Both the position numbers and the translations under genes were made by a program. A DNA stretch of 64,000 nucleotides. It comes from Croceicoccus naphthovorans. Its GTDB lineage: Bacteria; Pseudomonadota; Alphaproteobacteria; Sphingomonadales; Sphingomonadaceae. The notes below the pieces were generated by a model that saw only the letters and a list, made by a program, of their open reading frames with translations, was not told where the DNA came from and made no database searches. This document shows positions 48,428-58,765 of this stretch, in pieces. The stretch is taken from positions 2,731,501 to 2,795,500 of the forward strand of contig NZ_CP011770.1 of the NCBI RefSeq assembly GCF_001028705.1. Direction: 5' to 3'. Each line of letters starts with the position of its first letter. The stretch's first letter is position 1.

Positions 48428-49024
48428 CTAGCTCCCCGCAGTCACCCACTCCGCCGCCTGAAGCGCCACGGCATTGGCCGCGCGGTTCAGCGCAGGCGCG
48501 ACAGATGCCGCTTCAGCCGGGACGCCATCGACCGTCGAGCCAAAGCGTTCCTGCCGCACCGATCCGTCGGGTGTGATGGCGATCGCGTCATAGACCACGC
48601 TGACGCTGGAGGTCTGCGCATCATATCCGGCCTCTATCAATCGGCCATAGACGCGGGTGCGGACCTGAACGCCGGGGTCCTCCCCCTCGATCACCAGACG
48701 ACCGCTTTTCGCGCGCAGCGTTTCGGCGAGCAGGTGCTGAAACAGCCGCGCCGGACGATCGACGTAGGTCGCGTCCTTCAGATAGGCGACGCCGGTTTCG
48801 TCCACCTGCACTGGCACGCGATTGACGTCGAGCCGGTCGTCAACTTCGGGTGCAAACACGACGATGGCGTTCGTCATGTCGGTCGTCACGCCGCTGCCGG
48901 GGGCCGGAGCGTCTGTCGCGCGGAACGTGATCAGCTGTTCGGGCGCTTCGCCGCCACCGCCGATCGAGATGCACCCCGCCAGCATCAGCGCAAGCGCCAC
49001 GGGGGCGGTAAGGCGCAAGACCAT
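48428..49024 (-). CDS. ABC-transport auxiliary lipoprotein (PqiC/MlaG-like)
   Basis: Outer-membrane lipoprotein of 198 aa. The signal peptide MVLRLTAPVALALMLAGC ends in lipobox LAGC. The mature part contains the ABC-type transport auxiliary domain found with MCE systems. The ATG at 49024 has GGAG about 9 nt upstream; ATGs at 49042 and 49039 overlap the mlaD stop and are possible alternatives. It is the last gene of the lipid-transport operon and probably acts as its outer-membrane contact. Confidence 0.82.
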   Translation of the reverse strand: MVLRLTAPVALALMLAGCISIGGGGEAPEQLITFRATDAPAPGSGVTTDMTNAIVVFAPEVDDRLDVNRVPVQVDETGVAYLKDATYVDRPARLFQHLLAETLRAKSGRLVIEGEDPGVQVRTRVYGRLIEAGYDAQTSSVSVVYDAIAITPDGSVRQERFGSTVDGVPAEAASVAPALNRAANAVALQAAEWVTAGS

Positions 49025-49038
49025 TGATCGTGTCTCCA

Positions 49039-49977
49039 TCATGGCTCGTAATCCGGCAATTTGCCGCCGCCGACAAGGCTGCCGGCCCCGCCATCGTCAA
49101 GCTTTTCGGTAATGTTGCGCAGTGCGCGAGTCGTGCTGCGCAGGTCGCGGATCGCGGCCTCTGCGGCGGGCAGCGTCGATTCCGACAACTGCTGCGCGGC
49201 AGGGCGTGTATCCTTGGCCATGCCCTCCAGTTCGGTGGCGGCGCGCTCGGCGGCGGCCAGCGTCTGGCGCATCTGGTCGGCCAGCGACGACCCCTCGCCG
49301 TTGATCAACTGATCGGTCGATGCGGCAACCTTCTGGAATTCGGCCAGCGTCTCGTTCGCCTGACGCAGCGTCGCCTGCAATTCGGCCATTGTCGCATCGA
49401 CGCGCGGGCTGGCATCGGCCAGTTCGCGGGTCATGCGGTCGGTATTCTGAAGAATGCCCTCGATCGACTGCTGATTCTTGTCTGACAAGAGCAGCGTCAG
49501 CCGTTCGGTCAGGGTCGCCAACCGCTCCATCAAAAGCGGCGCGTTGGCCAGCAATTCGCCCAGCCCGCTACGCTTTGTAGGGATCACCGGCACGCCCTCG
49601 GGCCCGATCTTGGTCAGCGGCGGCGCATCCTTGTCCGCGCCGTCCAGCTGGATCGTCGAAACGCCGGTAAAGCTGCCCTGAATGCTGGCCAGCGTCTGGG
49701 TCGAGACCGGCACTTCCTCGTCGATCTGAATGCGGACGCGGACAAAGCCCGGATCCTTGCTCCACAACTCGATCCGCTTCACCTGCCCCACCGGCACGCC
49801 GCTAAACGCGACTTCCGATCCGCGGGCAAGGCCGCTGACCGATTGCTTGAAGAAGATGTCGTATTCCTGCTGCGACCCTTCGTTCAGGCGCGCGATCCAG
49901 ATGATGAAGGCCGCCAGCACCGCCAACAGCGCCAGCGTAACCGCCCCCACCCAAAGATGATTTGCCCGGGTTTCCAT
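49039..49977 (-). CDS. mlaD: MCE-domain lipid-transport protein MlaD
   Basis: Membrane-anchored periplasmic MCE protein of 312 aa. An N-terminal span (LWVGAVTLALLAVLAAFIIW), the MCE domain (YDIFFKQSVSGLARGSEVAFSG, VGQVKRIEL) and a long C-terminal helical region (from about residue 125) follow in order. It forms the hexameric channel for phospholipids. Confidence 0.92.
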   Translation of the reverse strand: METRANHLWVGAVTLALLAVLAAFIIWIARLNEGSQQEYDIFFKQSVSGLARGSEVAFSGVPVGQVKRIELWSKDPGFVRVRIQIDEEVPVSTQTLASIQGSFTGVSTIQLDGADKDAPPLTKIGPEGVPVIPTKRSGLGELLANAPLLMERLATLTERLTLLLSDKNQQSIEGILQNTDRMTRELADASPRVDATMAELQATLRQANETLAEFQKVAASTDQLINGEGSSLADQMRQTLAAAERAATELEGMAKDTRPAAQQLSESTLPAAEAAIRDLRSTTRALRNITEKLDDGGAGSLVGGGKLPDYEP

Positions 49978-49986
49978 GGTTTGCGT

Positions 49987-50883
49987 CTATGCCCCGCCGC
50001 TTGCCGGTTTGTCCATCGCGCCATCCGCGCCCCGGTCGGTATGTTCGTAACTGGTGGCCGCGGCGCGTCCGCGCGGGCCGTTGAAATAGTCCTGAATCCA
50101 CGGGTGATCGAGCGCCAGCAGTTCGGGAATGGTCCCCACGGCAATCACCTTCTTGTCGGCGATCACGGCCACCCGGTCGCATATCGCGTGCAGCGTATCG
50201 AGATCGTGCGTGATCAGAAAAACGGTAAGTCCCAGCGTGTCTGTCAGTTCCCGCGTCAGCTTGTCGAACGCCGCCGCGCCAATGGGGTCGAGGCCCGCGG
50301 TCGGCTCGTCAAGGAACAGCAGTTCGGGATCGAGCGCCAGTGCCCGCGCCACGCCCGCTCGCTTTTTCATGCCGCCCGAAAGCTCTGACGGATACTTGCT
50401 GGTCGCCTCTTCGGGCAGGCCCGACAGGCGCACCTTGTACCGCGCGATTTCCTGCCGCAGCTCTGCCGACAATTCGGGATAGAACTGCTTGAGCGGAACC
50501 TCGACATTTTCCGCCACAGTCAGCGTTGAGAACAACGCGCCGCCCTGAAACAGCACGCCCCAGCGGCTGCGGATGTCGATATCCTCGTCTTCCTCGGCAT
50601 CGGTGATCGATTGGCCCAGCACGTCGATCGACCCTTCCGCCGGGATTTGCAGGCCGATGATCGAGCGCATCAGCACCGATTTACCCGTGCCCGATCCGCC
50701 GACGACCCCAAGGATTTCGCCGCGCCGCACCTTAAGGTCCAGCCCCTCGTGCACGACCTGTTCGCCGAACCGGTTGGTCAGCCCCTCGATAACGATGGGA
50801 TATTCGCCGTCGAAACGGGGCGGCGTGCTGCCCGCCTCGTCCTCGGCCTCTCGGATCAGTTCTTCGGCGCGTTCCGAACCCAT
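49987..50883 (-). CDS. mlaF: Lipid-transport ABC ATPase MlaF
   Basis: ATPase subunit of the Mla-type transporter, 298 aa from the ATG at 50883. Walker A is GGSGTGKSVL, the signature is LSGGMKKR and Walker B is LLFLDEPTAGLDP, the pattern of MlaF-type proteins. The start overlaps the mlaE stop by 1 nt (TAATG). The longer frame to 51024 lies inside mlaE and is a shadow. Confidence 0.93.
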   Translation of the reverse strand: MGSERAEELIREAEDEAGSTPPRFDGEYPIVIEGLTNRFGEQVVHEGLDLKVRRGEILGVVGGSGTGKSVLMRSIIGLQIPAEGSIDVLGQSITDAEEDEDIDIRSRWGVLFQGGALFSTLTVAENVEVPLKQFYPELSAELRQEIARYKVRLSGLPEEATSKYPSELSGGMKKRAGVARALALDPELLFLDEPTAGLDPIGAAAFDKLTRELTDTLGLTVFLITHDLDTLHAICDRVAVIADKKVIAVGTIPELLALDHPWIQDYFNGPRGRAAATSYEHTDRGADGAMDKPASGGA

Positions 50884-51989
50884 TACGCCCACCCGATTTC
50901 GGTGAAGAACACCGCGAAGAACGCATCGAGGACGATGACCATGAAAATCGCCTGCACCACGGCTAGTGTCGTGCGCAGGCCCACTTCCTCGGCATTGCCG
51001 GAAACCTGCATGCCCTGATAGCACCCGCTCATCGCCACGATCAGGCCGAAGACCGGAGCCTTGACCAGCCCGACATAGAGGTCGGTCATCGGCACGACTT
51101 CGCGAATACGCGACAGGAACGTCCAGAACGGAATATCCAGCGCGAAGTTCGCAATGAACGCGCCGCCGATAATGGCGATGACGGCGGAATAGAACCCCAA
51201 CAGCGGCATCATCAGCACCGCCGCAAGGATGCGCGGCACGACAAGCCGCTCCATCGGCGATACGCCGATAGTGCGCATCGCATCGACTTCTTCGGTCAGC
51301 TTCATCGTGCCGATCTGCGCGGCAAAGGCGCTGCCCGAACGGCCCGCGACCATGATCGCGGTCATCAACACGCCCAGTTCGCGCATGGTCAGCCGCCCGG
51401 TCAGGTTGATCGTATAAATCTCCGCCCCGAACTGCGCGAGCTGCACCGCGCCCTGCTGCGCAATCACGATACCGATCAGAAAGCTCATCAACCCGATGAT
51501 GCCCAGCGAGGAAACGCCCACCAGCTCGATCTGGCGGATCAGCGCAAGGATCGGGAAGCGACGCGGATGCCGCGCCAATGATCCGAAGGCGAGGATGATC
51601 GCGCCCATGAAGGCGACCATGTCCTTCATCCCGGTCGCCATCTCGCCGACCTTCACGCCCACCGCTTCGGGTACGCGCTCCAGCAGGCGCGGACGTTCCG
51701 GCGTGATTGCGGCGGTATTTTCCGCGCGCTTCACCGCCTCGATCAAGCGGCTGGCCTTATCGCTCGCCCCGTCTATCCGCGCGCCCAGCTCTCCAGCAGA
51801 GCGCCAGATCGTCCATGCGCCAACGGTGTCGATTTCGTGCACGTCGCTGATATCGATGGCGACCAGCGATTCGATCTCTCGCAACCGGCGGTCCAGCGGG
51901 GCGATGGAGGCAACCGTCAAAGGCCCGCTGACCCGCAGGACCGGGCCGCCCTCACCCTCGACCGTATCGAAATCCGCCCAATCGCGCAT
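50883..51989 (-). CDS. mlaE: MlaE permease with N-terminal STAS domain
   Basis: Inner-membrane permease of the lipid transporter. Unlike the E. coli arrangement, where MlaB is separate, the first roughly 100 residues ([40 protein letters not shown]) form a fused STAS domain. The MlaE part follows with [39 protein letters not shown] and [20 protein letters not shown]. It is 368 aa. It is the first gene of the mlaE-mlaF-mlaD-lipoprotein operon. Confidence 0.93.
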   Translation of the reverse strand: MRDWADFDTVEGEGGPVLRVSGPLTVASIAPLDRRLREIESLVAIDISDVHEIDTVGAWTIWRSAGELGARIDGASDKASRLIEAVKRAENTAAITPERPRLLERVPEAVGVKVGEMATGMKDMVAFMGAIILAFGSLARHPRRFPILALIRQIELVGVSSLGIIGLMSFLIGIVIAQQGAVQLAQFGAEIYTINLTGRLTMRELGVLMTAIMVAGRSGSAFAAQIGTMKLTEEVDAMRTIGVSPMERLVVPRILAAVLMMPLLGFYSAVIAIIGGAFIANFALDIPFWTFLSRIREVVPMTDLYVGLVKAPVFGLIVAMSGCYQGMQVSGNAEEVGLRTTLAVVQAIFMVIVLDAFFAVFFTEIGWA

Positions 51990-52116
51990 AGGCCAGCCTC
52001 ATGGTCGAAAAACCGACTGGCTACAAGCATATCCGCAACGCTTGCCCCGCATTGCGGCACTTGTCCGCACGAAGGCACCTTGCCCCCGGCGTATGGCGCT
52101 GGCAAAGGCCCAAGCC

Positions 52117-54846
52117 ATGACCGACAGCAGCGATATCGCCCCTGACAGCACCGCCGAACTGGCAAAAACCTTCGATCCCGCGTCGATAGAGGCGCGCTGG
52201 TACGCGCATTGGGAAGAAAACGGCCTGTTCCGCCCCGAACGCCCCGACGCGCAGCCGTTCACCATCGTGAACCCGCCGCCGAACGTGACCGGATCGCTGC
52301 ACATCGGCCACGCGCTGGACAATACGTTGCAGGACATCGTGATCCGGTACGAACGCATGCGCGGCAAGGATGCGCTATGGGTCGTCGGCACCGACCATGC
52401 CGGCATCGCGACGCAGATGGTGGTGGAGCGTAACCTCAACTCGCAGGGCGTGAAGCGCACCGACATGAGCCGCGAGCAGTTCCTCGACCATGTCTGGGAA
52501 TGGAAGGGCCAGTCGGGCGGCACGATCACCCGCCAGTTGCGGTGTCTGGGCTGTTCGATGGACTGGAGCCGAGAACAGTTCACGATGGACCCGCACTTTA
52601 CCAAGGCGGTCGTGAAGGTCTTCGTCGACCTCTATAAAAAGGGCCTGATCTATCGTGACAAGCGGCTGGTGAACTGGGACCCGGCGCTGAAAACCGCGAT
52701 TTCCGACCTTGAGGTGGAAACGCGCGAGGTTCAGGGCGGCTTCTGGCACTTCCGCTATCCGCTGGCGGATGGTGTTACCCTCTATAACGGGCAGGATTTT
52801 ATCGAGGTCGCGACGACGCGGCCCGAAACGATGCTGGCCGATATGGCGGTGGCTGTGCATCCCGATGACGATCGCTACAAGTCGGTCATCGGAAAAGATA
52901 TCCTGCAACCGATCACCGGGCGTCGCTTCAAGGTCGTGGCCGACGAACACGCCGACCCCGAACTGGGCAGCGGCGCGGTGAAGATCACGCCGGGGCACGA
53001 CTTCAACGACTTCGACGTTGGCAAGCGCGCCGGCATCGCGCCGGGCGACATGTACAACATGTTCGATGGCGATGCCCGCGTTGTGCAGACCGCCGACGGG
53101 CTGATCCCGGAAAACTACCTCGGGCAAGACCGGTTCGAAGCGCGCGACATGGTCGTGGCCGAAATGAAGGCGCTGGGCTTCCTGATCCCGCATGTGACCA
53201 AGGACAAAGAAGGCAACGAGACCGAGCACGACGCCGAACCGCGCACGATCCAGACGCCCTATGGCGACCGTGGCGGCGTGGTGATCGAACCATGGCTGAC
53301 CGACCAGTGGTACGTCGATGCCGAGACATTGGCGCAGCCGCCGATGCAGGCGGTGCGCGACGGGCGGATCGAGATCGTGCCCAAGACTTGGGAGAAGACG
53401 TTCTTCAACTGGATGGAGAACATTCAGCCGTGGTGTGTGTCGCGCCAATTATGGTGGGGTCACCAGATTCCGGCTTGGTACGCCGAGGACGGTGAAGTCT
53501 TCGTCGCCGAGAGCGAAGAAGAAGCGCAGAAGCTGGCAGGCGACAAGTCGCTGACCCGCGACCCCGACGTTCTCGACACGTGGTTCTCCTCCGCGCTCTG
53601 GCCTTTCGCCACGCTGGGCTGGCCCGAGAACACCGCTCTGGTGCAAAAGCACTATCCCAACGACCTGCTGATTTCCGGCTTCGACATCCTGTTCTTCTGG
53701 GATGCCCGCATGGCGATGCAGGGGATGGAGTTCATGGGGGAAGTCCCGTGGAAGAAACTCTATCTCCACGGCCTCGTCCGCGCGGCGGACGGCGCGAAGA
53801 TGTCGAAGTCCAAGGGCAACGTCGTCGATCCGCTGGGCCTGATCGACCGGTACGGCGCAGACGCGCTGCGCTTCTTCATGGCGGCGATGGAAAGCCAGGG
53901 CCGCGACGTGAAGATGGATGAAAAGCGGGTCGAGGGGTATCGCAATTTCGCCACGAAGCTGTGGAACGCGGCGCGTTTCTGCCAATCGAACGGCATCGGC
54001 GCCTCGCAGACGCTGACGGCGCCTGCGGCCACGACGGCGGTCAACAAGTGGATCATCGGCGAAGTCGTCGAAACCGCCGCAGAGCTGGACAAGGCGATGG
54101 CCGACCTGCGCTTCGACGCGGCGGCAAACACGATCTACCACTTCGTCTGGGACCAATTCTGCGACTGGTACATCGAACTGGTGAAAGGCAATTTCGATCA
54201 GGAAACCAAGGCCGTCGCCGGTTGGGTGCTCGACCAGATCCTCGTCATGCTGCACCCGTTCATGCCGTTCATTACCGAGGAACTGTGGCATGCGCAGGGG
54301 CTGATTTCTGGTGAGGGGCGCCCCTACGAACTGATCGTGGCCAAGTGGCCCGCTCCCGACGCGGCTGTCGATGCGGAGGCCAAGGCCGAAGTCGAGTGGC
54401 TGATCGCCCTCACCTCCGCCCTGCGCGGCGCCAAGAACGAACTCGGCCTCGCCCCCGGCGCCAAGCTGGAGGCCTGGCTGACCAGCACCGCTGGACCGGC
54501 ACACGGTATCATCGAGCGCAACTTCCCCGCGATCGACCGCGTTGCGCGTCTCTCCACCGTAAACTTCGGCGCAGCCCCAGCGGGCGCGGCAATGCAGGTC
54601 AACGTGGGCGACGACATTTTCGTCGTGCCGCTGGAAGGCCTGATCGACGTTGCGGCGGAAAAGGCCCGGCTCGAAAAAGCCAAGGCCGCGTCCGAGAAAG
54701 AAGCGAAATCGCTGGAGGGTCGCCTGTCGAACCCCAACTTCGTCGAACGCGCCAAGCCCGAAGCGGTCGAAAAGGCCCGCGCCGACCATGCCCACCACGC
54801 CGCCGAAGTCGAACGGCTGGGCGCGGCGCTGGCACGGTTGGGTTAA
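52117..54846 (+). CDS. valS: Valine--tRNA ligase
   Basis: Class I synthetase of about 909 aa. The HIGH motif is LHIGHAL after PPPNVTG, the editing domain is in the middle, and the KMSKS motif is [11 protein letters not shown]. The C-terminal coiled coil ([20 protein letters not shown]) is typical of ValRS. The ATG at 52117 has AAAGG 9 nt upstream; an ATG at 52093 is in frame, and the frame extends far upstream only as a shadow of mlaE. Confidence 0.97.
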   Translation: MTDSSDIAPDSTAELAKTFDPASIEARWYAHWEENGLFRPERPDAQPFTIVNPPPNVTGSLHIGHALDNTLQDIVIRYERMRGKDALWVVGTDHAGIATQMVVERNLNSQGVKRTDMSREQFLDHVWEWKGQSGGTITRQLRCLGCSMDWSREQFTMDPHFTKAVVKVFVDLYKKGLIYRDKRLVNWDPALKTAISDLEVETREVQGGFWHFRYPLADGVTLYNGQDFIEVATTRPETMLADMAVAVHPDDDRYKSVIGKDILQPITGRRFKVVADEHADPELGSGAVKITPGHDFNDFDVGKRAGIAPGDMYNMFDGDARVVQTADGLIPENYLGQDRFEARDMVVAEMKALGFLIPHVTKDKEGNETEHDAEPRTIQTPYGDRGGVVIEPWLTDQWYVDAETLAQPPMQAVRDGRIEIVPKTWEKTFFNWMENIQPWCVSRQLWWGHQIPAWYAEDGEVFVAESEEEAQKLAGDKSLTRDPDVLDTWFSSALWPFATLGWPENTALVQKHYPNDLLISGFDILFFWDARMAMQGMEFMGEVPWKKLYLHGLVRAADGAKMSKSKGNVVDPLGLIDRYGADALRFFMAAMESQGRDVKMDEKRVEGYRNFATKLWNAARFCQSNGIGASQTLTAPAATTAVNKWIIGEVVETAAELDKAMADLRFDAAANTIYHFVWDQFCDWYIELVKGNFDQETKAVAGWVLDQILVMLHPFMPFITEELWHAQGLISGEGRPYELIVAKWPAPDAAVDAEAKAEVEWLIALTSALRGAKNELGLAPGAKLEAWLTSTAGPAHGIIERNFPAIDRVARLSTVNFGAAPAGAAMQVNVGDDIFVVPLEGLIDVAAEKARLEKAKAASEKEAKSLEGRLSNPNFVERAKPEAVEKARADHAHHAAEVERLGAALARLG

Positions 54847-54855
54847 GGCGGCACG

Positions 54856-55590
54856 ATGTCTCTGACGCTCGCCACTGACGATACGGGCGGGCCGGAGATT
54901 TTCGCCTCGCTACAAGGCGAAGGGGCCAGCATCGGGCGGCCCGTCGCCTTCGTGCGCTTGTCACGGTGCAACCTTGCCTGCACCTGGTGCGACACGGCCT
55001 ACACATGGCACTTCGAAGGCGACAATCGCCCGCATCGCGATGGCGTGACTTTCGACCGTAAGGCCAATCAGGTCGTGCTGGACGAAGCCGACGTTGCCAA
55101 ACGCATCGCAGCATTGGGTCAGAACCGCCTTGTCATCACCGGCGGCGAACCGATGCTGCAAGCCGCAGCACTGGCCAAGATGCTCGACCATCTGCCCGAC
55201 ATAGAGGTGGAGATCGAGACCAACGGAACGGTAAAGCCCCCCGCCCGCCTCGACGTGCGGGTGGATCAATTCAACGTCAGCCCGAAACTGGCGCATAGCG
55301 GCAACTCCGCGACCCAAGCGCTGATCCCAGACATGTTGGATTTCTGGGCCGACGACCCACGCGCCTTCCTGAAATTCGTGATCGCGGAACCCGCCGATCT
55401 GGCCGAGGCGATGGGCTTGGTCGACCGCCATCGCCACCCGAAAGACCGCGTTTACCTGATGCCAGAGGGAACCTCCGGCGATGTGCTGAGTACCCGAATG
55501 CGCTGGCTGGCCCCTCTGGCCATCCGGCACGGCGTGCGATTGACCGATCGCCAGCATATCCACCTGTTCGGAGATACCCGAGGAACATGA
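54856..55590 (+). CDS. queE: 7-carboxy-7-deazaguanine synthase QueE
   Basis: Radical-SAM enzyme making the deazaguanine precursor of queuosine. The cluster cysteines are C38, C42 and C45 in RCNLACTWCDTAY (CxxxCxxC). The SAM-binding GGEP is in VITGGEPMLQ and the substrate region is ETNGTVKPP. It is 244 aa and 9 bp downstream of valS, so the two are probably co-transcribed, linking it to tRNA function. Confidence 0.94.
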   Translation: MSLTLATDDTGGPEIFASLQGEGASIGRPVAFVRLSRCNLACTWCDTAYTWHFEGDNRPHRDGVTFDRKANQVVLDEADVAKRIAALGQNRLVITGGEPMLQAAALAKMLDHLPDIEVEIETNGTVKPPARLDVRVDQFNVSPKLAHSGNSATQALIPDMLDFWADDPRAFLKFVIAEPADLAEAMGLVDRHRHPKDRVYLMPEGTSGDVLSTRMRWLAPLAIRHGVRLTDRQHIHLFGDTRGT

Positions 55591-57029
55591 CCCGTCCCGA
55601 GCTAAAGGGCGACCTGACGCAAGGGCCGATCCTGAAGACATTGCTGGCGTTCAGCCTGCCGACGCTGCTGACCAACCTGCTGCAATCGGTGAACGGCACG
55701 GTCAACGCGATCTGGGTGGGCAAATTGATCGGCGAGGAAGCGCTGGCCGCCACTGCAAACGCCAATATCGTGATGTTCCTGATATTCAGCGCCGCCTTCG
55801 GGTTCGGTATGGCGGGTACTGTACGCATCGGCCAACGCTATGGCGGGCGCGATCTGGATGGATCGCGGCGGACGTTCGGCACCTCGGTGGCGTTCTGCGC
55901 GCTGGTGGGTGCGTTCGTCGCTATCGTCGGTTGGCTGGCCGCCCCGGCGCTGCTGCACATGCTCGATACGCCGGGCGCAGCCTATGGGCTGGCGCTCACC
56001 TACTTACGCGTGATCTTCATTTCGATGCCGTTCGGGATCGTGACCATCGTCATCGCGATGAGCCTGCGCGGCACGGGCGACGCGCGCACGCCGCTGATCT
56101 TCATGGCGCTGTCGGTGGCGATAGACGTGATGCTGAACCCGCTGCTGATCACCGGAGCCGGGCCGTTGCCGGAAATGGGGATCGCCGGGTCGGCCATGTC
56201 GACGCTGAGCGCAAACCTGATCAGCCTGCTGGCCCTGCTGGCCTTCATCTATCGCCGTGATCTACCTTTGCGGTTGCGCGGGGCGGAACTGGGGTATCTT
56301 TTGCCGAAGCGGGAGGAACTGTCGTTCATCCTCGCCAAAGGCCTACCCATGGGCGCGCAGATGCTTGTCGTTTCGGCGGCCGGCATCATTGTCGTCGGCC
56401 TTGTGAACCGAGAGGGGCTGGTTGCCGCCGCCGCCTACGGCGCGGCGATGCAGTTGTTCACCTATGTCCAGATGCCCGCCATGGCGATCAGCGCGGCGGT
56501 CAGCGCGATGGCCGCGCAATATATCGGCGCGGGCAAGATGGGGGAGCTGGATCAGGTAACACGCTCCGGATCGATGCTGAACGCGGGCCTGACCGGCGCA
56601 ATCACTGTCCTCGTGCTGGTATTCGACCGTCCAGCGCTAGGGCTGTTCCTCGAACCCGGGGGTGCGGCGCTGGAACTGGCGCGGCATATCCAATACCTCT
56701 CGGCGTGGAGCTTTATCCTGTTCGGCGTGATGATGGTCTATACCGGCACGCTGCGTGCAGGGGGCGTGGTGTGGCGTCCGCTTTTGGTAATGGCGATCGC
56801 GCTCTATCCGGCGCGCCTTGGTTTCTATGCGGTTGCCTACCCCTTGATCGGGGCCGATGCGATCTGGCTGTCGTTCCCGGTCGGGTCGTTCGTTTCGCTG
56901 GTGCTGGCCTATGGACTCTATCGCTTCGGCAACTGGCGCGACAAGGCACAGGCGGTTGCGCGCGGCCTTGCCGCCGAACAGGCGACCGCCGATGCAGAGC
57001 CGACCGGCAGGCCGCAGCCGACGATTTGA
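55587..57029 (+). CDS. MATE-family efflux transporter
   Basis: Twelve-span multidrug/toxin exporter of 480 aa. Two internal halves each start with a conserved LPTLLTNLLQSVNGTVNAIW-like or LPMGAQMLVVSAAGIIVVGL segment. Export is driven by Na+ or H+; the substrate is unknown. The start overlaps the queE stop by 4 nt. Confidence 0.9.
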   Translation: MTRPELKGDLTQGPILKTLLAFSLPTLLTNLLQSVNGTVNAIWVGKLIGEEALAATANANIVMFLIFSAAFGFGMAGTVRIGQRYGGRDLDGSRRTFGTSVAFCALVGAFVAIVGWLAAPALLHMLDTPGAAYGLALTYLRVIFISMPFGIVTIVIAMSLRGTGDARTPLIFMALSVAIDVMLNPLLITGAGPLPEMGIAGSAMSTLSANLISLLALLAFIYRRDLPLRLRGAELGYLLPKREELSFILAKGLPMGAQMLVVSAAGIIVVGLVNREGLVAAAAYGAAMQLFTYVQMPAMAISAAVSAMAAQYIGAGKMGELDQVTRSGSMLNAGLTGAITVLVLVFDRPALGLFLEPGGAALELARHIQYLSAWSFILFGVMMVYTGTLRAGGVVWRPLLVMAIALYPARLGFYAVAYPLIGADAIWLSFPVGSFVSLVLAYGLYRFGNWRDKAQAVARGLAAEQATADAEPTGRPQPTI

Positions 57030-57094
57030 CGGCCGCCGCTGGCCGTTTGCACGCCCGTCCGCTACACTTTGATTGCGAAAGCAGGGGTAAGCGA

Positions 57095-57739
57095 ATGGGT
57101 TTTTGGTCACGCTATATCGCGATAGCACTGATATCTTTGGGTCCGTCGTCTTGCACGAGCAATGTTTCTGCCGACCCGCGCGCCTGCGAGGTAGTCGGTT
57201 CTTATCTAGGCTTAATTCTTCGAGATACGCCAGAACCGGAATTCCGGTTCGCGCCGGATCTAGAGGGTCCGATCCGGGCATGGGATGATTTTTCAATCGA
57301 CGAAGATCGTGAACTAAAGCGCCGATGGATAGAGTATGCGCGAGAGCCTTGGATAGAGATTGCTGATCAGATGGTCTGGGGACGGCTCAAGGCACCACTA
57401 CAAATCAGCCCGAGTGAGAAGACTGGTGCTGATGTTGTGACATTGATTGCAATTCGCGAGCGCGCCGGGCCACCGAATGCGTTTTCGGCATGTAAAAATC
57501 TGCAGCGGGTTGTACAAACGAAGCCGGGCAACCCCGCCAAACCTGTTTTGCGAATTTACCTTCCGGCCTTGTCCGACGATGGCAAGAGCGCCTTGATGAT
57601 CGTCAGTCAGGAATGGTCCCAACAGCCATCGATAAATGACGAAACCAGCGGGCTTGTAGGTGGCTTCATCGTAAAGCTGACCCGAGACGCTGATCAGGAG
57701 TGGCGTGCGAAAGCCATGCAACAACTCTGGATGCCATAA
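57095..57739 (+). CDS. Hypothetical secreted protein
   Basis: Unrecognised 214-aa protein. The N-terminus MGFWSRYIAIALISLGPSSC is a signal peptide, possibly with a poor lipobox around SSC. Beyond it there is no motif I know. Ideal AGGGG spacing supports the start. The coding sequence looks less GC-rich than its neighbours and uses more A/T-ending codons, which hints at recent acquisition or weak selection. It stands between the MATE and ArsR genes. Confidence 0.7.
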   Translation: MGFWSRYIAIALISLGPSSCTSNVSADPRACEVVGSYLGLILRDTPEPEFRFAPDLEGPIRAWDDFSIDEDRELKRRWIEYAREPWIEIADQMVWGRLKAPLQISPSEKTGADVVTLIAIRERAGPPNAFSACKNLQRVVQTKPGNPAKPVLRIYLPALSDDGKSALMIVSQEWSQQPSINDETSGLVGGFIVKLTRDADQEWRAKAMQQLWMP

Positions 57740-57786
57740 ACCCAGCGTCGAGAATAGCATCTAATGTCGTCGAAAATCGTAAGGCA

Positions 57787-57804
57787 TTAAACCAATCGGT
57801 TGAA
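57787..57804. promoter_or_regulatory. ArsR operator, distal copy
   Basis: Imperfect palindrome TTAAACCAATCGGTTGAA lies 39 bp upstream of a second copy of the same dyad. It overlaps the candidate -35 element TTGAAT at 57800-57805. Confidence 0.6.
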
Positions 57805-57825
57805 TATTTGCGCAACGCGCCTATG

Positions 57826-57843
57826 TTAAACCACATGGTTGAA
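57826..57843. promoter_or_regulatory. ArsR operator, proximal copy
   Basis: Palindrome TTAAACCACATGGTTGAA spans the ATG at 57835 and overlaps the candidate -10 element TATGTT at 57822-57827. Thirteen of 18 positions are self-complementary or nearly so, and the arms match those at 57787. Confidence 0.6.
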
Positions 57844-58164
57844 CAAAATCTCGACAGCACTTTCGCCGCTCTTGCCGATCCTACCCGTCGCGCGATGCTC
57901 TCTGCGCTCGCGCTGGGCGAAAAGTCGGTGGGGGAGCTGGCCGAACCGTACGCCATGTCTTTCGCAGGGGCGGCCAAGCATGTCGCAATCCTCGAACGCG
58001 CTGGTCTGGTCCAACGGCGCAAGGAAGGGCGTCAGAGCCTGTGCCGGCTGCGCGCGGCGCGGTTGAAACAGGCCAGCGACTGGCTGGGCCAATGGGAAGC
58101 TTTCTGGAACGGCAAGCTCGACGCACTCGGCGCCGCGCTGGCCAACGACGCCGAAGGAGAATGA
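57835..58164 (+). CDS. ArsR-family transcriptional repressor
   Basis: Winged-helix repressor of 109 aa. The HTH region reads FAALADPTRRAMLSALALGE, then SVGELAEPYAMSFAGAAKHV and LERAGLVQRRKEGRQSLCRL. No Cys-based metal site is seen, so it is the SdpR/AHSA1-linked kind rather than a metal sensor. An in-frame ATG at 57823 is possible, but a promoter with -10 at 57822-57827 places the transcript start at or next to ATG 57835, which fits a leaderless mRNA. It overlaps the SRPBCC gene. Confidence 0.88.
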   Translation: MVEQNLDSTFAALADPTRRAMLSALALGEKSVGELAEPYAMSFAGAAKHVAILERAGLVQRRKEGRQSLCRLRAARLKQASDWLGQWEAFWNGKLDALGAALANDAEGE

Positions 58165-58166
58165 CG

Positions 58167-58700
58167 ATGCAAGAAGTCATGCCACAAGACGAGATTACGC
58201 CGAACGAACTCCGCCTCGAACGCGTATTCGACGCGCCTATCGAGAAAGTCTGGCGCTATCTGGTAGAGCCGGATCTGCGTGCGAAATGGCTCATGGCAGG
58301 CCCGACCGATCTGCGCGTCGGCGGCGATTTCGGCCTGACGATGCAGCACGACAACCTGTCGGACGACGACGTGCCGACGCCTGAGAAGTATCAGGGGATG
58401 ATCGGTACGAGCTGGGCCGAAAAGATCGTCGCCATCGATCCGCCCCGCCTGCTGAAGTTCGGTTGGGACGGCGGCGAGGCTGGACAAGTCACCTTCGCGC
58501 TGAACGAGGAAGCCGGCGGCAAGACCCGCCTGATCCTCACCCACATCGGCCTGCGCGGCCGTGACGATGCGGTGAACTTCGGCAGCGGCTGGACGTCGCA
58601 CCTCACAGTTCTGGAACGCCGGTTACAAGGGGAACGGGTGCCAAACTTCTGGGCGGTCCATGCCGAAGCGGAGGCGAAGATCGACGCTGCTCTGGGCTAA
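58167..58700 (+). CDS. SRPBCC (AHSA1-like) domain protein
   Basis: START-like ligand-binding protein of 177 aa. It contains LRLERVFDAPIEKVWRYLVE at the N-terminus and the WAEKIVAIDPPRLLKFGWDG core typical of activator-of-Hsp90 homologues. AAGGAG lies 7 nt before the ATG at 58167; an ATG at 58161 overlapping the ArsR stop is also in frame. ArsR-SRPBCC pairs are common and often autoregulated; the ligand is unknown. Confidence 0.87.
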   Translation: MQEVMPQDEITPNELRLERVFDAPIEKVWRYLVEPDLRAKWLMAGPTDLRVGGDFGLTMQHDNLSDDDVPTPEKYQGMIGTSWAEKIVAIDPPRLLKFGWDGGEAGQVTFALNEEAGGKTRLILTHIGLRGRDDAVNFGSGWTSHLTVLERRLQGERVPNFWAVHAEAEAKIDAALG

Positions 58701-58765
58701 ATTATCAGCCGAGCAGTTGCGCGGCCCCACCCATTTCAAACAAACCTTTCAGGCCCGCACCCCGG

